Of a DNA stretch of 64,000 nt, positions 8,221 through 15,451 are shown one piece after another. How positions within the stretch are numbered: position 1 is the first letter of the stretch; each line of letters opens with the position of its first letter. The notes below the pieces were generated by a model. That model had not been told where the DNA came from. It was given only the letters and a program-made list of their open reading frames with translations, and ran no database searches. This stretch comes from Ichthyenterobacterium magnum (GTDB lineage Bacteria; Bacteroidota; Bacteroidia; Flavobacteriales; Flavobacteriaceae): the NCBI RefSeq assembly GCF_003610635.1, contig NZ_RAQJ01000007.1:28461-92460 (forward strand), read 5' to 3'. The position numbers and the translations under genes were made by a program.

Positions 8221-9297
8221 ATGTTAGAGAAATTACAGATAATAAAGCAGCGTTTTGATGAGGTGAGTGATTTAATCATTCAGCCAGATATTATTACAGA
8301 TCAAAAACGTTATGTTCAGCTTAATAAAGAATATAAAGATTTACGCTTGTTAATGGACAAGCGAGAAGATTATATTGAGTTGACAAATAACTTAAAAGAA
8401 GCCGAAGAAATTATAGCTGATGGCAGTGACGCCGAAATGGTAGATATGGCCAAAATGCAATATGATGAAGCAAAAACAGGTATTCCTAAATTAGAAGAAG
8501 AAATAAAAGTACTCTTAATACCTAAAGATCCAGAAGATGCTAAAAATGCTGTTGTTGAGCTAAGAGCAGGAACTGGTGGAGATGAAGCTAGTATTTTTGC
8601 AGGAGATTTGTTTAGAATGTACACTAAATATTGTGAAAGCAAGGGCTGGAAAGTAGATACAGTAGATTATAGTGAAGGTACAAATGGAGGTTTTAAAGAA
8701 ATTCAGTTTGAAGTTACCGGTGATGATGTTTATGGCACCTTAAAGTTTGAAGCTGGCGTACATCGTGTACAGCGTGTACCACAAACTGAAACACAAGGAC
8801 GTGTGCATACAAGTGCGGCTACAGTAATGGTGTTTCCTGAAGCTGAAGAGTTTGATGTAGAGATTAACCCTAAAGATGTAAGAATAGATTTTTTCTGTTC
8901 ATCTGGTCCAGGAGGACAATCTGTAAACACCACGTATTCTGCAGTACGTTTAACTCACGTGCCTACAGGTTTGGTAGCACAATGTCAAGACCAAAAATCG
9001 CAGCATAAAAACAAAGAAAAAGCTTTTAAAGTATTGCGTTCTCGTTTATACGAAATGGAATTAGCTAAAAAGAACGCTGCCGATGCCGAAAAAAGAGGAT
9101 CAATGGTAAGCTCTGGAGACAGAAGTGCCAAAATTAGAACCTATAATTATTCGCAAGGACGCGTAACTGATCATAGAATCGGGTTAACGCTTTATGATTT
9201 ATCTAATATTGTAAATGGAGATATTCAAAAAATAATTGACGAATTACAACTCGCTGAAAATACTGAAAAGTTAAAAGCAAGCGACGAACATATTTAA
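8221..9297 (+). CDS. prfA: Peptide chain release factor 1
   Basis: 358 residues, full length. RF1 reads UAA and UAG in the ribosomal A site and triggers peptidyl-tRNA hydrolysis. The catalytic GGQ is at residues 231-233 in [12 protein letters not shown]. The stop-codon tripeptide region reads RVPQTE at about 185-190, with the PxT pattern of RF1 rather than SPF of RF2. The N-terminal helical domain and the C-terminal RSRLYEME and [17 protein letters not shown] region are intact. It is followed 4 bp later by an intrinsic terminator, then pyrF. Glutamine methylation by PrmC is expected from family knowledge; prmC is not in this window. Confidence 0.96.
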   Translation: MLEKLQIIKQRFDEVSDLIIQPDIITDQKRYVQLNKEYKDLRLLMDKREDYIELTNNLKEAEEIIADGSDAEMVDMAKMQYDEAKTGIPKLEEEIKVLLIPKDPEDAKNAVVELRAGTGGDEASIFAGDLFRMYTKYCESKGWKVDTVDYSEGTNGGFKEIQFEVTGDDVYGTLKFEAGVHRVQRVPQTETQGRVHTSAATVMVFPEAEEFDVEINPKDVRIDFFCSSGPGGQSVNTTYSAVRLTHVPTGLVAQCQDQKSQHKNKEKAFKVLRSRLYEMELAKKNAADAEKRGSMVSSGDRSAKIRTYNYSQGRVTDHRIGLTLYDLSNIVNGDIQKIIDELQLAENTEKLKASDEHI

Positions 9298-9301
9298 TAT
9301 T

Positions 9302-9325
9302 AAGCCTCATTTTGAGGCTTTTTTT
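9302..9325 (+). terminator. Intrinsic terminator after prfA
   Basis: AAGCCTCA (9302-9309) and TGAGGCTT (9313-9320) form an 8-bp stem with a TTT loop, followed by TTTTT. It lies just after the prfA stop and 10 bp before pyrF, so pyrF depends on read-through or on a start within this short gap. Confidence 0.85.
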
Positions 9326-9335
9326 ATAACAGCAA

Positions 9336-10148
9336 ATGACAACACAACAACTTACTGAGCAAATTAAAAAAAAGAAATCTTTTCTGTGCATAGGATTAGA
9401 TGTCGATTTAAACAAAATACCAAAGCATTTACTTAAAGATGAAGACCCAATATTTGCATTTAATAAAGCTATTATTGACGCAACACATAATCTTTGCGTA
9501 GCCTACAAACCTAACACGGCTTTTTATGAAGCCTACGGACTTAAAGGCTGGAAAGCACTTGAAAAAACGATAAGTTATTTAAATAAAAACCATCCAGAAA
9601 TATTTACAATTGCTGATGCTAAACGTGGCGATATTGGCAATACAAGCACCATGTATGCTAAAGCCTTTTTTGAAGATTTAGCTTTTGATAGTGTTACTGT
9701 TGCACCTTATATGGGAAAAGATTCGGTAGAACCTTTTTTGGCTTTTAAAAATAAGCATACTATTATGTTGGCTTTAACATCTAATCAAGGCGCTTTCGAT
9801 TTTCAAACTAAAACAGTAGATGGTAAAGAGTTGTATAAGCAAGTTTTAGAAACGTCAAAATCTTGGGTTAACTCTAAAAACTTAATGTATGTTGTTGGCG
9901 CAACTAAAGCCGAATACTTTGCAGATATTAGACAGATTATACCAGATAGTTTTTTACTAGTTCCAGGTGTTGGTGCTCAAGGCGGAAACTTGCAAGATGT
10001 TTGTAAGTATGGAATGAGTAGTAATGTTGGATTGCTTATTAATTCTTCTCGCGGAATTATTTATGCTTCAAATGAAATTGATTTTGCACAAGCTGCTGCT
10101 TTAAAAGCTAGTGAGTTGCAAAAGCAGATGGAAGTGATTTTAGAATAA
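9336..10148 (+). CDS. pyrF: Orotidine 5'-phosphate decarboxylase (type 2)
   Basis: 270 residues, the length of the PyrF type 2 subfamily (about 270-280) rather than the 230-245 of E. coli PyrF. It converts OMP to UMP, the last step of de novo pyrimidine synthesis. The catalytic [11 protein letters not shown] motif is at residues 94-104 with Lys96, and the substrate-binding CIGLDVD (18-24) and [12 protein letters not shown] blocks are present. It starts 10 bp after the prfA terminator and ends 8 bp before the next gene, so it likely runs with the substrate-binding protein downstream. Confidence 0.93.
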   Translation: MTTQQLTEQIKKKKSFLCIGLDVDLNKIPKHLLKDEDPIFAFNKAIIDATHNLCVAYKPNTAFYEAYGLKGWKALEKTISYLNKNHPEIFTIADAKRGDIGNTSTMYAKAFFEDLAFDSVTVAPYMGKDSVEPFLAFKNKHTIMLALTSNQGAFDFQTKTVDGKELYKQVLETSKSWVNSKNLMYVVGATKAEYFADIRQIIPDSFLLVPGVGAQGGNLQDVCKYGMSSNVGLLINSSRGIIYASNEIDFAQAAALKASELQKQMEVILE

Positions 10149-10156
10149 ATTAATGG

Positions 10157-10933
10157 GTGAAATTTAGAGACCAACTCAATAGAACTATACACTTAAAAAG
10201 TGTACCAAAACGCATCGTATCTCTAGTGCCAAGTCAAACAGAGTTGTTATGCGACTTGGGTTTGGAGTCTTCAATTATTGGCGTTACAAAGTTTTGTGTG
10301 CATCCACATTATATAAAAACTAAGGTTGCTGTTGTTGGAGGAACCAAGCAAGTTAATTTTGATAAAATTAAAGCTTTAGACCCAGATATTATTCTTTGTA
10401 ATAAGGAGGAAAACACATTAGAAATGATTATTAGATTAGAGCAAATAGCTCCAGTTCATATAAGTGATATTTATACTATTGATGATTGTTTGGAACTAAT
10501 AAAAATGTATGGTGAGCTTTTTTTGAAAAAGATGGAAGCAGAAACAATAGCTGAAAAAATTCAGACAAAGCATTTAGAATTTAAGACATTTATAGAAAAG
10601 AAACCTATAAAGAAAGTGGTTTACTTTATCTGGAAAAACCCATGGATGGTTGCAGCAAGCCATACTTTTATTAATGAAATGCTTAGGCTTAATAAATTTG
10701 AAAACAGTTATAAAAATTTAGAACGTTATCCAGAAGTTCAGCTAGACGAAATTAAAAAAAATACAGATTTAGTACTCTTATCAAGTGAACCATATCCTTT
10801 TAAAGAAGAACATATAAGTGAATTAAAAACGCATTTAAAAACACCTAAAATACAATTAGTTGATGGCGAAATGTTTTCGTGGTACGGATCCAGACTAACA
10901 AAAGCGTTTAACTATTTTAAAACACTACATTAA
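10157..10933 (+). CDS. BtuF/FepB-like helical-backbone metal receptor domain protein
   Basis: 258 residues from a GTG start; a nearby ATG at 10153 is out of frame and closes after four codons. The fold matches periplasmic cobalamin/iron-siderophore binding proteins: KRIVSLVPSQTELLCDLGL near the N-terminus, VGGTKQVNFDKIKALDPDIIL about residue 60-80, and a second lobe with VYFIWKNPWMVAASHTFINEML. No signal peptide or lipobox is seen, which is usual for a flavobacterial branch of this family but odd for a transporter receptor. No permease or ATPase is adjacent. Ligand unknown; corrinoid or metal binding is only inferred. Confidence 0.75.
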   Translation: MKFRDQLNRTIHLKSVPKRIVSLVPSQTELLCDLGLESSIIGVTKFCVHPHYIKTKVAVVGGTKQVNFDKIKALDPDIILCNKEENTLEMIIRLEQIAPVHISDIYTIDDCLELIKMYGELFLKKMEAETIAEKIQTKHLEFKTFIEKKPIKKVVYFIWKNPWMVAASHTFINEMLRLNKFENSYKNLERYPEVQLDEIKKNTDLVLLSSEPYPFKEEHISELKTHLKTPKIQLVDGEMFSWYGSRLTKAFNYFKTLH

Positions 10934-11136
10934 TTATAGCTTACAGGAATCTGTTTGTTTTCTCTGTTTAAATACTTAAGTCTATTAAGTTTATTTAAAA
11001 GCTTGATCGCTTTGTATTCTGATATGTCACTTTGTGCATGATCAGTTTGACGTAAGTTGTAGGCTTGTTCAATAAGTTGCTTATAACGCAGTTGTAATTT
11101 GAGTTGGTGCTTTTTTATTTCAGATAAATCTTTCAT
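10930..11136 (-). CDS. Small helical protein, Lacal_2735-like
   Basis: 68 residues from the ATG at 11136. An in-frame TTG at 11187 would add 17 hydrophobic residues but lacks support. The protein is highly charged and helical (MKDLSEIKKHQLKLQLRYKQ then LIEQAYNLRQTDHAQSD), then an amphipathic helix KAIKLLNKLNRLKYL. The pattern KYKxLxxEAYxLSxxxRxxSD resembles the short flavobacterial Lacal_2735 family, whose role is unknown. It overlaps the end of the upstream binding-protein gene by 4 bp on the opposite strand. A small RNA candidate ends 74 bp before its start. Confidence 0.55.
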   Translation of the reverse strand: MKDLSEIKKHQLKLQLRYKQLIEQAYNLRQTDHAQSDISEYKAIKLLNKLNRLKYLNRENKQIPVSYN

Positions 11137-11209
11137 TACTACAACGGTTAGGACATTAAATATATTTAAAATATTGCTAAACAGCAACTTAAAAGCTCTT
11201 AATGTTAAT

Positions 11210-11290
11210 AAAAAAATCGACTTAGATTTTTAAGCCGACTTTTTACTAACCTAAATAAGGAATAAAGATGTATTCCTATGCTAACTAACT
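11210..11290 (-). ncRNA. Candidate small RNA with two hairpins and a U-tract
   Basis: Reading the minus strand, a -7-like box CACCTTTG lies just upstream of GTTAGTTAGCATAG, the likely 5' end. Then comes a hairpin GGAATA-CATCTT-TATTCC and a terminator hairpin (arms 11231-11238 and 11217-11224, TAAGCCGA/TCGACTTA with wobble) ending in seven T at 11210-11216. No start codon with a useful frame lies between. The 5' motif recurs in the candidate at 24669-24756. It may belong to a known flavobacterial RNA family such as Flavo-1; this is a guess. Confidence 0.45.
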
Positions 11291-11389
11291 ATTGCAAAGG
11301 TGAAACTTATTTAAATATTTAATGTTATGTTAATATTAGCGTTGTATTAAATGTTGTTCATTAATTTTAGAAGAATTAACACAACAGTT

Positions 11390-11890
11390 ATGAAAACAAT
11401 ACTACTATTTTTTACTTTAATTATGACTTCTAGTTTAAGTGCGCAAACCACACCTTGTAATTGTTGTACCGAGAAACATGCTGAATTTGATTTTTGGATT
11501 GGAGAATGGACAGTCACAAACCCTGATGGTACATTAGCAGGAACAAACAGTATTGAAAAAATTCAAGACAACTGTATTTTGAGAGAAAATTGGGCAAGTG
11601 CAAAAGGAAAATATACAGGAACAAGCAACAACTTTTATAATTATAAAGACAAACAATGGGAGCAAGTCTGGATAGATAATCAAGGTGGCAGCTTACATTT
11701 AAAAGGAAATAGAGTAGGTAACCAAATGATTCTAAAAACGGACGAAGAAAAGAATAAAGATGGTCAGCCATTTTATCATCGAGTTACCTGGACCTTAAAT
11801 GATGATGGTTCTGTTCGTCAATATTGGGAAACCATTACAAATAATAAAGATATTATAGTGGCCTTTGATGGCTTGTATAAGAAAAAGTAG
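11390..11890 (+). CDS. Secreted DUF1579-like protein
   Basis: 166 residues from the ATG at 11390; an ATG 13 codons earlier would put charged residues before the signal peptide. The signal peptide (MKTILLFFTLIMTSSLSAQ) is followed by a Cys-rich start CNCCTEKH, then HAEFDFWIGEWTVTNPDG, a hallmark of lipocalin-like DUF1579 proteins, and a series of beta strands ending in DIIVAFDGLYKK. It probably folds as a secreted calycin-like barrel. Substrate unknown. It is followed by the heptamer repeats and a convergent gene. Confidence 0.65.
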   Translation: MKTILLFFTLIMTSSLSAQTTPCNCCTEKHAEFDFWIGEWTVTNPDGTLAGTNSIEKIQDNCILRENWASAKGKYTGTSNNFYNYKDKQWEQVWIDNQGGSLHLKGNRVGNQMILKTDEEKNKDGQPFYHRVTWTLNDDGSVRQYWETITNNKDIIVAFDGLYKKK

Positions 11891-11893
11891 TTT

Positions 11894-11930
11894 TGTTAGA
11901 TGTTAGATGTTAGATGTTAGATGTTAGATG
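11894..11930. repeat. 7-bp tandem repeat TGTTAGA, about 5.3 copies
   Basis: The tract starts 3 bp after the stop of the DUF1579-like gene. All full copies are identical, which suggests recent slippage. It faces a second heptamer tract 55 bp away. Confidence 0.95.
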
Positions 11931-11984
11931 GTTATGGGAAAGACATTTTAATTGTGTTTTACTAATTTAGAATAATGTAGTTTT

Positions 11985-12068
11985 CACTAATCACTAATCA
12001 CTAATCACTAATCACTAATCACTAATCACTAATCACTAATCACTAATCACTAATCACTAATCACTAAT
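11985..12068. repeat. 7-bp tandem repeat CACTAAT, 12 copies
   Basis: Twelve perfect copies. The last copy supplies the TAG stop of the minus-strand DUF4197 gene (12064-12066), so the tract forms the 3' untranslated region of that gene. Copy number is likely to vary between strains. Confidence 0.95.
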
Positions 12069-12771
12069 CTTGAAGCGCAAATACTTTCTTTAGTAAATCT
12101 GTTGTTCTAGACCCAACTTTGTTACGTATTTCTTTTTCTTCAACGGCAATCATTTTATAGACACCTTTTAAAGCTTCTCCAGTAACATAATCTGTTAAAT
12201 CTGGATTTACATTATTAGTAAAAGGTAATGCGTTGTATTTGTTAATTAAGTTCGCCCAAATTTGATCAGCACCAACTTTAGAAAACGAATTATTAATTAC
12301 AGGTTGAAATTTGTTGTATAACGATGTTTGCGTTTTACTAGTTAAATAAGATGTTGCGGCATCATCTTGTCCTAATAGAATGTTTTTTGCATCTGCAAAA
12401 GTGATGTCTTTAACAGCATTAATAAATATAGGAGTAGCTTCTTTTACAGCATCTTCGGCTGCTCTGTTTAAAATTTTTAGACCATCGTCAGCAAGGCTAC
12501 TTAGTCCAATGTCACGTAAGGCTTTATCTACTTTTTTTAGTTCTTCAGGAAGTAATATTTTAACCAATTCGTTTTTAAAGAATCCATCTTTTTGCGTTAG
12601 CTTACTAACTTGTTTGTCGATACCAAAGTCTAAAGCTTGACGCAACCCTGAGGCAATATCAGCATTGCTTAAAACGCCTCCACCTTGTGGTAGCTGGTCT
12701 ACAATACCTTGCAATTCTGCGCATGCAGTTAAATTAAAAATAAGAATAAAAGCTAAAATTTTTTTCAACAT
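12064..12771 (-). CDS. DUF4197 lipoprotein
   Basis: 235 residues. A lipoprotein signal peptide (ILAFILIFNLTAC) gives a lipidated Cys at about residue 17. The rest is helical and matches DUF4197: LSNADIASGLRQALDFGIDK, then LLPEELKKVDKALRDIG, ILNRAAEDAVKEATPIF and KGVYKMIAVEEKEIRN near the C-terminus. The protein is expected in the periplasm or on the outer membrane. Function of the family is unknown. The stop codon lies in a 12-copy heptamer tract, and the gene converges on the DUF1579-like gene. Confidence 0.85.
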   Translation of the reverse strand: MLKKILAFILIFNLTACAELQGIVDQLPQGGGVLSNADIASGLRQALDFGIDKQVSKLTQKDGFFKNELVKILLPEELKKVDKALRDIGLSSLADDGLKILNRAAEDAVKEATPIFINAVKDITFADAKNILLGQDDAATSYLTSKTQTSLYNKFQPVINNSFSKVGADQIWANLINKYNALPFTNNVNPDLTDYVTGEALKGVYKMIAVEEKEIRNKVGSRTTDLLKKVFALQD

Positions 12772-12969
12772 GGTTTAGGGTTTTTTATATCTTTAACAAA
12801 GATAAGTTATACAGGTGTAAGTTATTCAATTAGTATTCCAAATTTTATAATTTGTTCTAAAAAATAAAAACTTTAATTTATTGAAAATGAAGCAATAATT
12901 AAAATAATTAGGATAAAATATTATTTTAGCATAATAGTTGTTATTTACGACTAGAATTACAATTTATTT

Positions 12970-14109
12970 ATGATTAATAGCACATATTTTAAACGGTCAA
13001 TTTTTGTGTTTTTCATCTTGTTTTTTACAAGTTTCATGTCAGCGCAAATACGATTTTCTGAATATATTCAAAAATCAAAATCTGCACAAAGTGCTGAGAG
13101 CTCATTATTTTTTATTGATTTTTGGGCTACTTGGTGTGGACCATGTGTATATGCTTCAGAGTATTTAGGAGTATTGCAAAAACAGTATCCAAATCGTTTT
13201 TATGTAGTATCACTTACAAAAGAGAACCCAGATAAAGTTAGACGTTTTATAAAAAAGCATCCTACAGATTTAGCCGTTGCAATTGATTATAAGGGTGAGA
13301 CTTTTGCTGCTAATAATACTAGAACCTTACCTTATGGATTATTGGTAAATGCTTATGGAGATGTTTTATGGAAAGGTAGTCCTACAGATTTTAAGCAAGG
13401 TGATTTAGAACGATTTCTTAGGCAAAATCAGAAAAGAAGAGATGTAGATATAGTGTTTAAAATTCAACGCATTAAAGAAGAGGTTGTAAAGGCAGATTAT
13501 AAGCCAAAAGAGGATTTTGAAATTAAAGAATTAAAAAATCAAACTTTTGAAACGCTTATTGTTGAACCAAAGCAAGAGTTTGTTGAATATAGTGGTGATT
13601 TGCAAAGTATTTTAGCGTATCAATTAAAAGTGCTTAAAAGCCAAATTAATGTGCCGCCAGCTTTAAATAAAACATACCAAATTTTTGTAAGTAAAACTTC
13701 ACCTTATTTTATTAATTCTAGTTTCGAAATTTTAGAGCATCTAAAATTAGATTTATTTCATACTGAGATTAAAGGTGAAGTAATGGTTTTAGATATTGAA
13801 CAACCTCAGTTTTGGGATACAGAACAAATAGATTGGGGAAAGGATACTGCTAATTACTTAATTGATGATTCGCAAATACAAGCTGATAATGTATCGTTTA
13901 AAGATGTGATGTATCAATTAGCATTAGTTTTAGATATGCCAGTGGTAACAACTAATAATAAGCTAGATGTTAATAAGAAACATGATTGGCAAATACACCA
14001 TAAGTTTTATGCTTTAATGCAAACAGATTTGCTAGACAATTATGGTATAAATGCTGAAAAGAAATTATCTAAATATAGAATGTATAGGTTAGAAAAAAAG
14101 GCTCCATAA
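12970..14109 (+). CDS. Secreted thioredoxin-like (TlpA-type) protein with long C-terminal domain
   Basis: 379 residues with a signal peptide (residues 1-26, ending FMSAQ). A thioredoxin fold follows with the active site WATWCGPC, Cys56 and Cys59, then LPYGLLVNAYGDVLWKGSP carrying the cis-Pro region. After about residue 165 there is a roughly 215-residue C-terminal region of unknown fold, containing repeated strand-like segments (FETLIVEPKQEFVEYSGD, YQIFVSKTSPYFINSSFEIL). Known TlpA-like proteins reduce disulfides in the periplasm; the target here is unknown. The TAA stop is in the loop of a bidirectional terminator shared with the OmpA gene. Confidence 0.8.
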   Translation: MINSTYFKRSIFVFFILFFTSFMSAQIRFSEYIQKSKSAQSAESSLFFIDFWATWCGPCVYASEYLGVLQKQYPNRFYVVSLTKENPDKVRRFIKKHPTDLAVAIDYKGETFAANNTRTLPYGLLVNAYGDVLWKGSPTDFKQGDLERFLRQNQKRRDVDIVFKIQRIKEEVVKADYKPKEDFEIKELKNQTFETLIVEPKQEFVEYSGDLQSILAYQLKVLKSQINVPPALNKTYQIFVSKTSPYFINSSFEILEHLKLDLFHTEIKGEVMVLDIEQPQFWDTEQIDWGKDTANYLIDDSQIQADNVSFKDVMYQLALVLDMPVVTTNNKLDVNKKHDWQIHHKFYALMQTDLLDNYGINAEKKLSKYRMYRLEKKAP

Positions 14110-14120
14110 TTGGAGCCTTT
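14097..14120. terminator. Bidirectional intrinsic terminator with a stop codon in its loop
   Basis: AAAGGCTCCA (14097-14106) and TGGAGCCTTT (14111-14120) pair perfectly over 10 bp; the loop TAAT contains the stop of the thioredoxin-like gene. Seven A on one side and four T on the other make it work in both directions between convergent genes. Confidence 0.9.
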
Positions 14121-14145
14121 TAATATTGAATAATACAACCTTTTC

Positions 14146-15246
14146 TTAGTTGTTTAAAATTCTAAATTCAGTACGTCTATTTTTTTTGTGTTGAGATTCA
14201 GCACAATCTACACCATTAGAGCAACGGTTTGTTAATCTAGATTCCCCATATCCTTTTGCAGATAATCTACTTCTAGAGATGCCTTTTCCAACCAAATAGT
14301 TTACAACAGAATTAGCACGTTGTTGAGATAAAGACATGTTGTAATCATCATTACCTCTAGAATCTGTATGAGATAAAATTTCGATGCTTACTGGCTTATC
14401 CTTTAAAATCGGTAATAAAGTTTCATCTATAACCCGTTTAGAAGCTGGAGTTAAACGAGCACTAGCTAGTTCGTAAAAAATTGGAATTACAGTTGGGTCT
14501 AAAAGAGCACATTCAACTTCTTCCCATGTAGTAATACCACCTTTCTTATCTAAAACAGTTCTGGTAACAGTTTCATTTCTGGCAGGTATAGTAGTACTTC
14601 TAGTTGTAGCTGGTGTGTCAACAACTTGGCGTGTAATAGTTTTGTACTCAGCAGGGATTTCAATTTTATCCATACGAGCAGGAGTTTTAATCACACGTTT
14701 TTTGTATGTTGACATTCTTTCAGGTACAGGATTGCTAGTTGTGCTAGCATCTGTAGCTAAAGTTGTAAATTGTACATCTCTAAAAGAAGCTGGATATTCA
14801 ACAAAACATGCAGCAACACAATCGTCTTTATTTACTGATGGACAATCTTCAAGAATTTTGTACTCCCATCCAGAAGTAGCTGGATACGTTTCAAAAGTTC
14901 TAGAATCTCTTCCAAAAGTTGCAGGTACAATATTTAAATCAGTTCGACCTTCTTTACTTAAATAAGATACATCTACAGTTTCATATGTAGCTGGAGTATA
15001 CGTGTATCTTTCTGTAGCTTCTTTTACCAATACTGTTTCTTCAACTGTTTTGTAAGTTGCAGGAACAATTTCTAAAGTTGTGTAGGCTGGATAAACTTGT
15101 AAAGTTTCAGTTACTTCCTTAAAAGTGTCTTTTGTAATACATTTTACATAGCATTTTCCAGGTTCCGGATTAGTTGGTAAGCCTTGAGCTTGTGCGAAAC
15201 CTATGCCAGAAATAAGACATAAGCTTAAAAATAATTTTTGTTTCAT
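14146..15246 (-). CDS. OmpA family protein with repeated N-terminal segments
   Basis: 366 residues. Signal peptide (residues 1-20, ISGIGFAQAQ), a Cys-containing opening (GKCYVKCITKDTF), then about 220 residues with a recurring motif of the form PATYxTVxxxVLVKEA, PATFGRDSRTF, PASFRDVQF, PAEYKTITRQVV, PARNETVTRTV, spaced by roughly 15-30 residues. The C-terminal 110 residues are a clear OmpA peptidoglycan-binding domain: IPIFYELASARLTPAS, ILSHTDSRGNDDYNMSLSQQRA and LSAKGYGESRL. It should anchor the outer membrane or a surface complex to peptidoglycan. The repeated segment is not a standard beta-barrel and its role is unknown. Confidence 0.85.
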   Translation of the reverse strand: MKQKLFLSLCLISGIGFAQAQGLPTNPEPGKCYVKCITKDTFKEVTETLQVYPAYTTLEIVPATYKTVEETVLVKEATERYTYTPATYETVDVSYLSKEGRTDLNIVPATFGRDSRTFETYPATSGWEYKILEDCPSVNKDDCVAACFVEYPASFRDVQFTTLATDASTTSNPVPERMSTYKKRVIKTPARMDKIEIPAEYKTITRQVVDTPATTRSTTIPARNETVTRTVLDKKGGITTWEEVECALLDPTVIPIFYELASARLTPASKRVIDETLLPILKDKPVSIEILSHTDSRGNDDYNMSLSQQRANSVVNYLVGKGISRSRLSAKGYGESRLTNRCSNGVDCAESQHKKNRRTEFRILNN

Positions 15247-15417
15247 AATAAAAATAGTTAATGGTTATAGTTGTATAACTGTGATAAGTATTTACCACCA
15301 TGATTTTGACACAGAATAAAATGATAAGTCACTTTTTTTACTTTTTGAACAGAAACAAGAGCATGATACATATCTTAAACTATTCTGAAAATTCTATCTA
15401 TAATTTTGAAAATTCCG

Positions 15418-15425
15418 TAAATTTG
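15418..15425 (+). promoter_or_regulatory. Probable -7 element (TAAATTTG) of the mutase gene
   Basis: Full match to TAnnTTTG, 26 bp before the ATG of the fused mutase gene. Confidence 0.5.
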
Positions 15426-15451
15426 TAGCTCTAAAATCAAGTTTTTTAAGA

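Noticed and set aside
11985..12068. CRISPR-like array
   Set aside because: Units of 7 bp without spacers are a simple tandem repeat.
14615..14965. A 116-codon plus-strand frame
   Set aside because: Antisense to the repeated region of the OmpA protein; product of repeats in codon bias.
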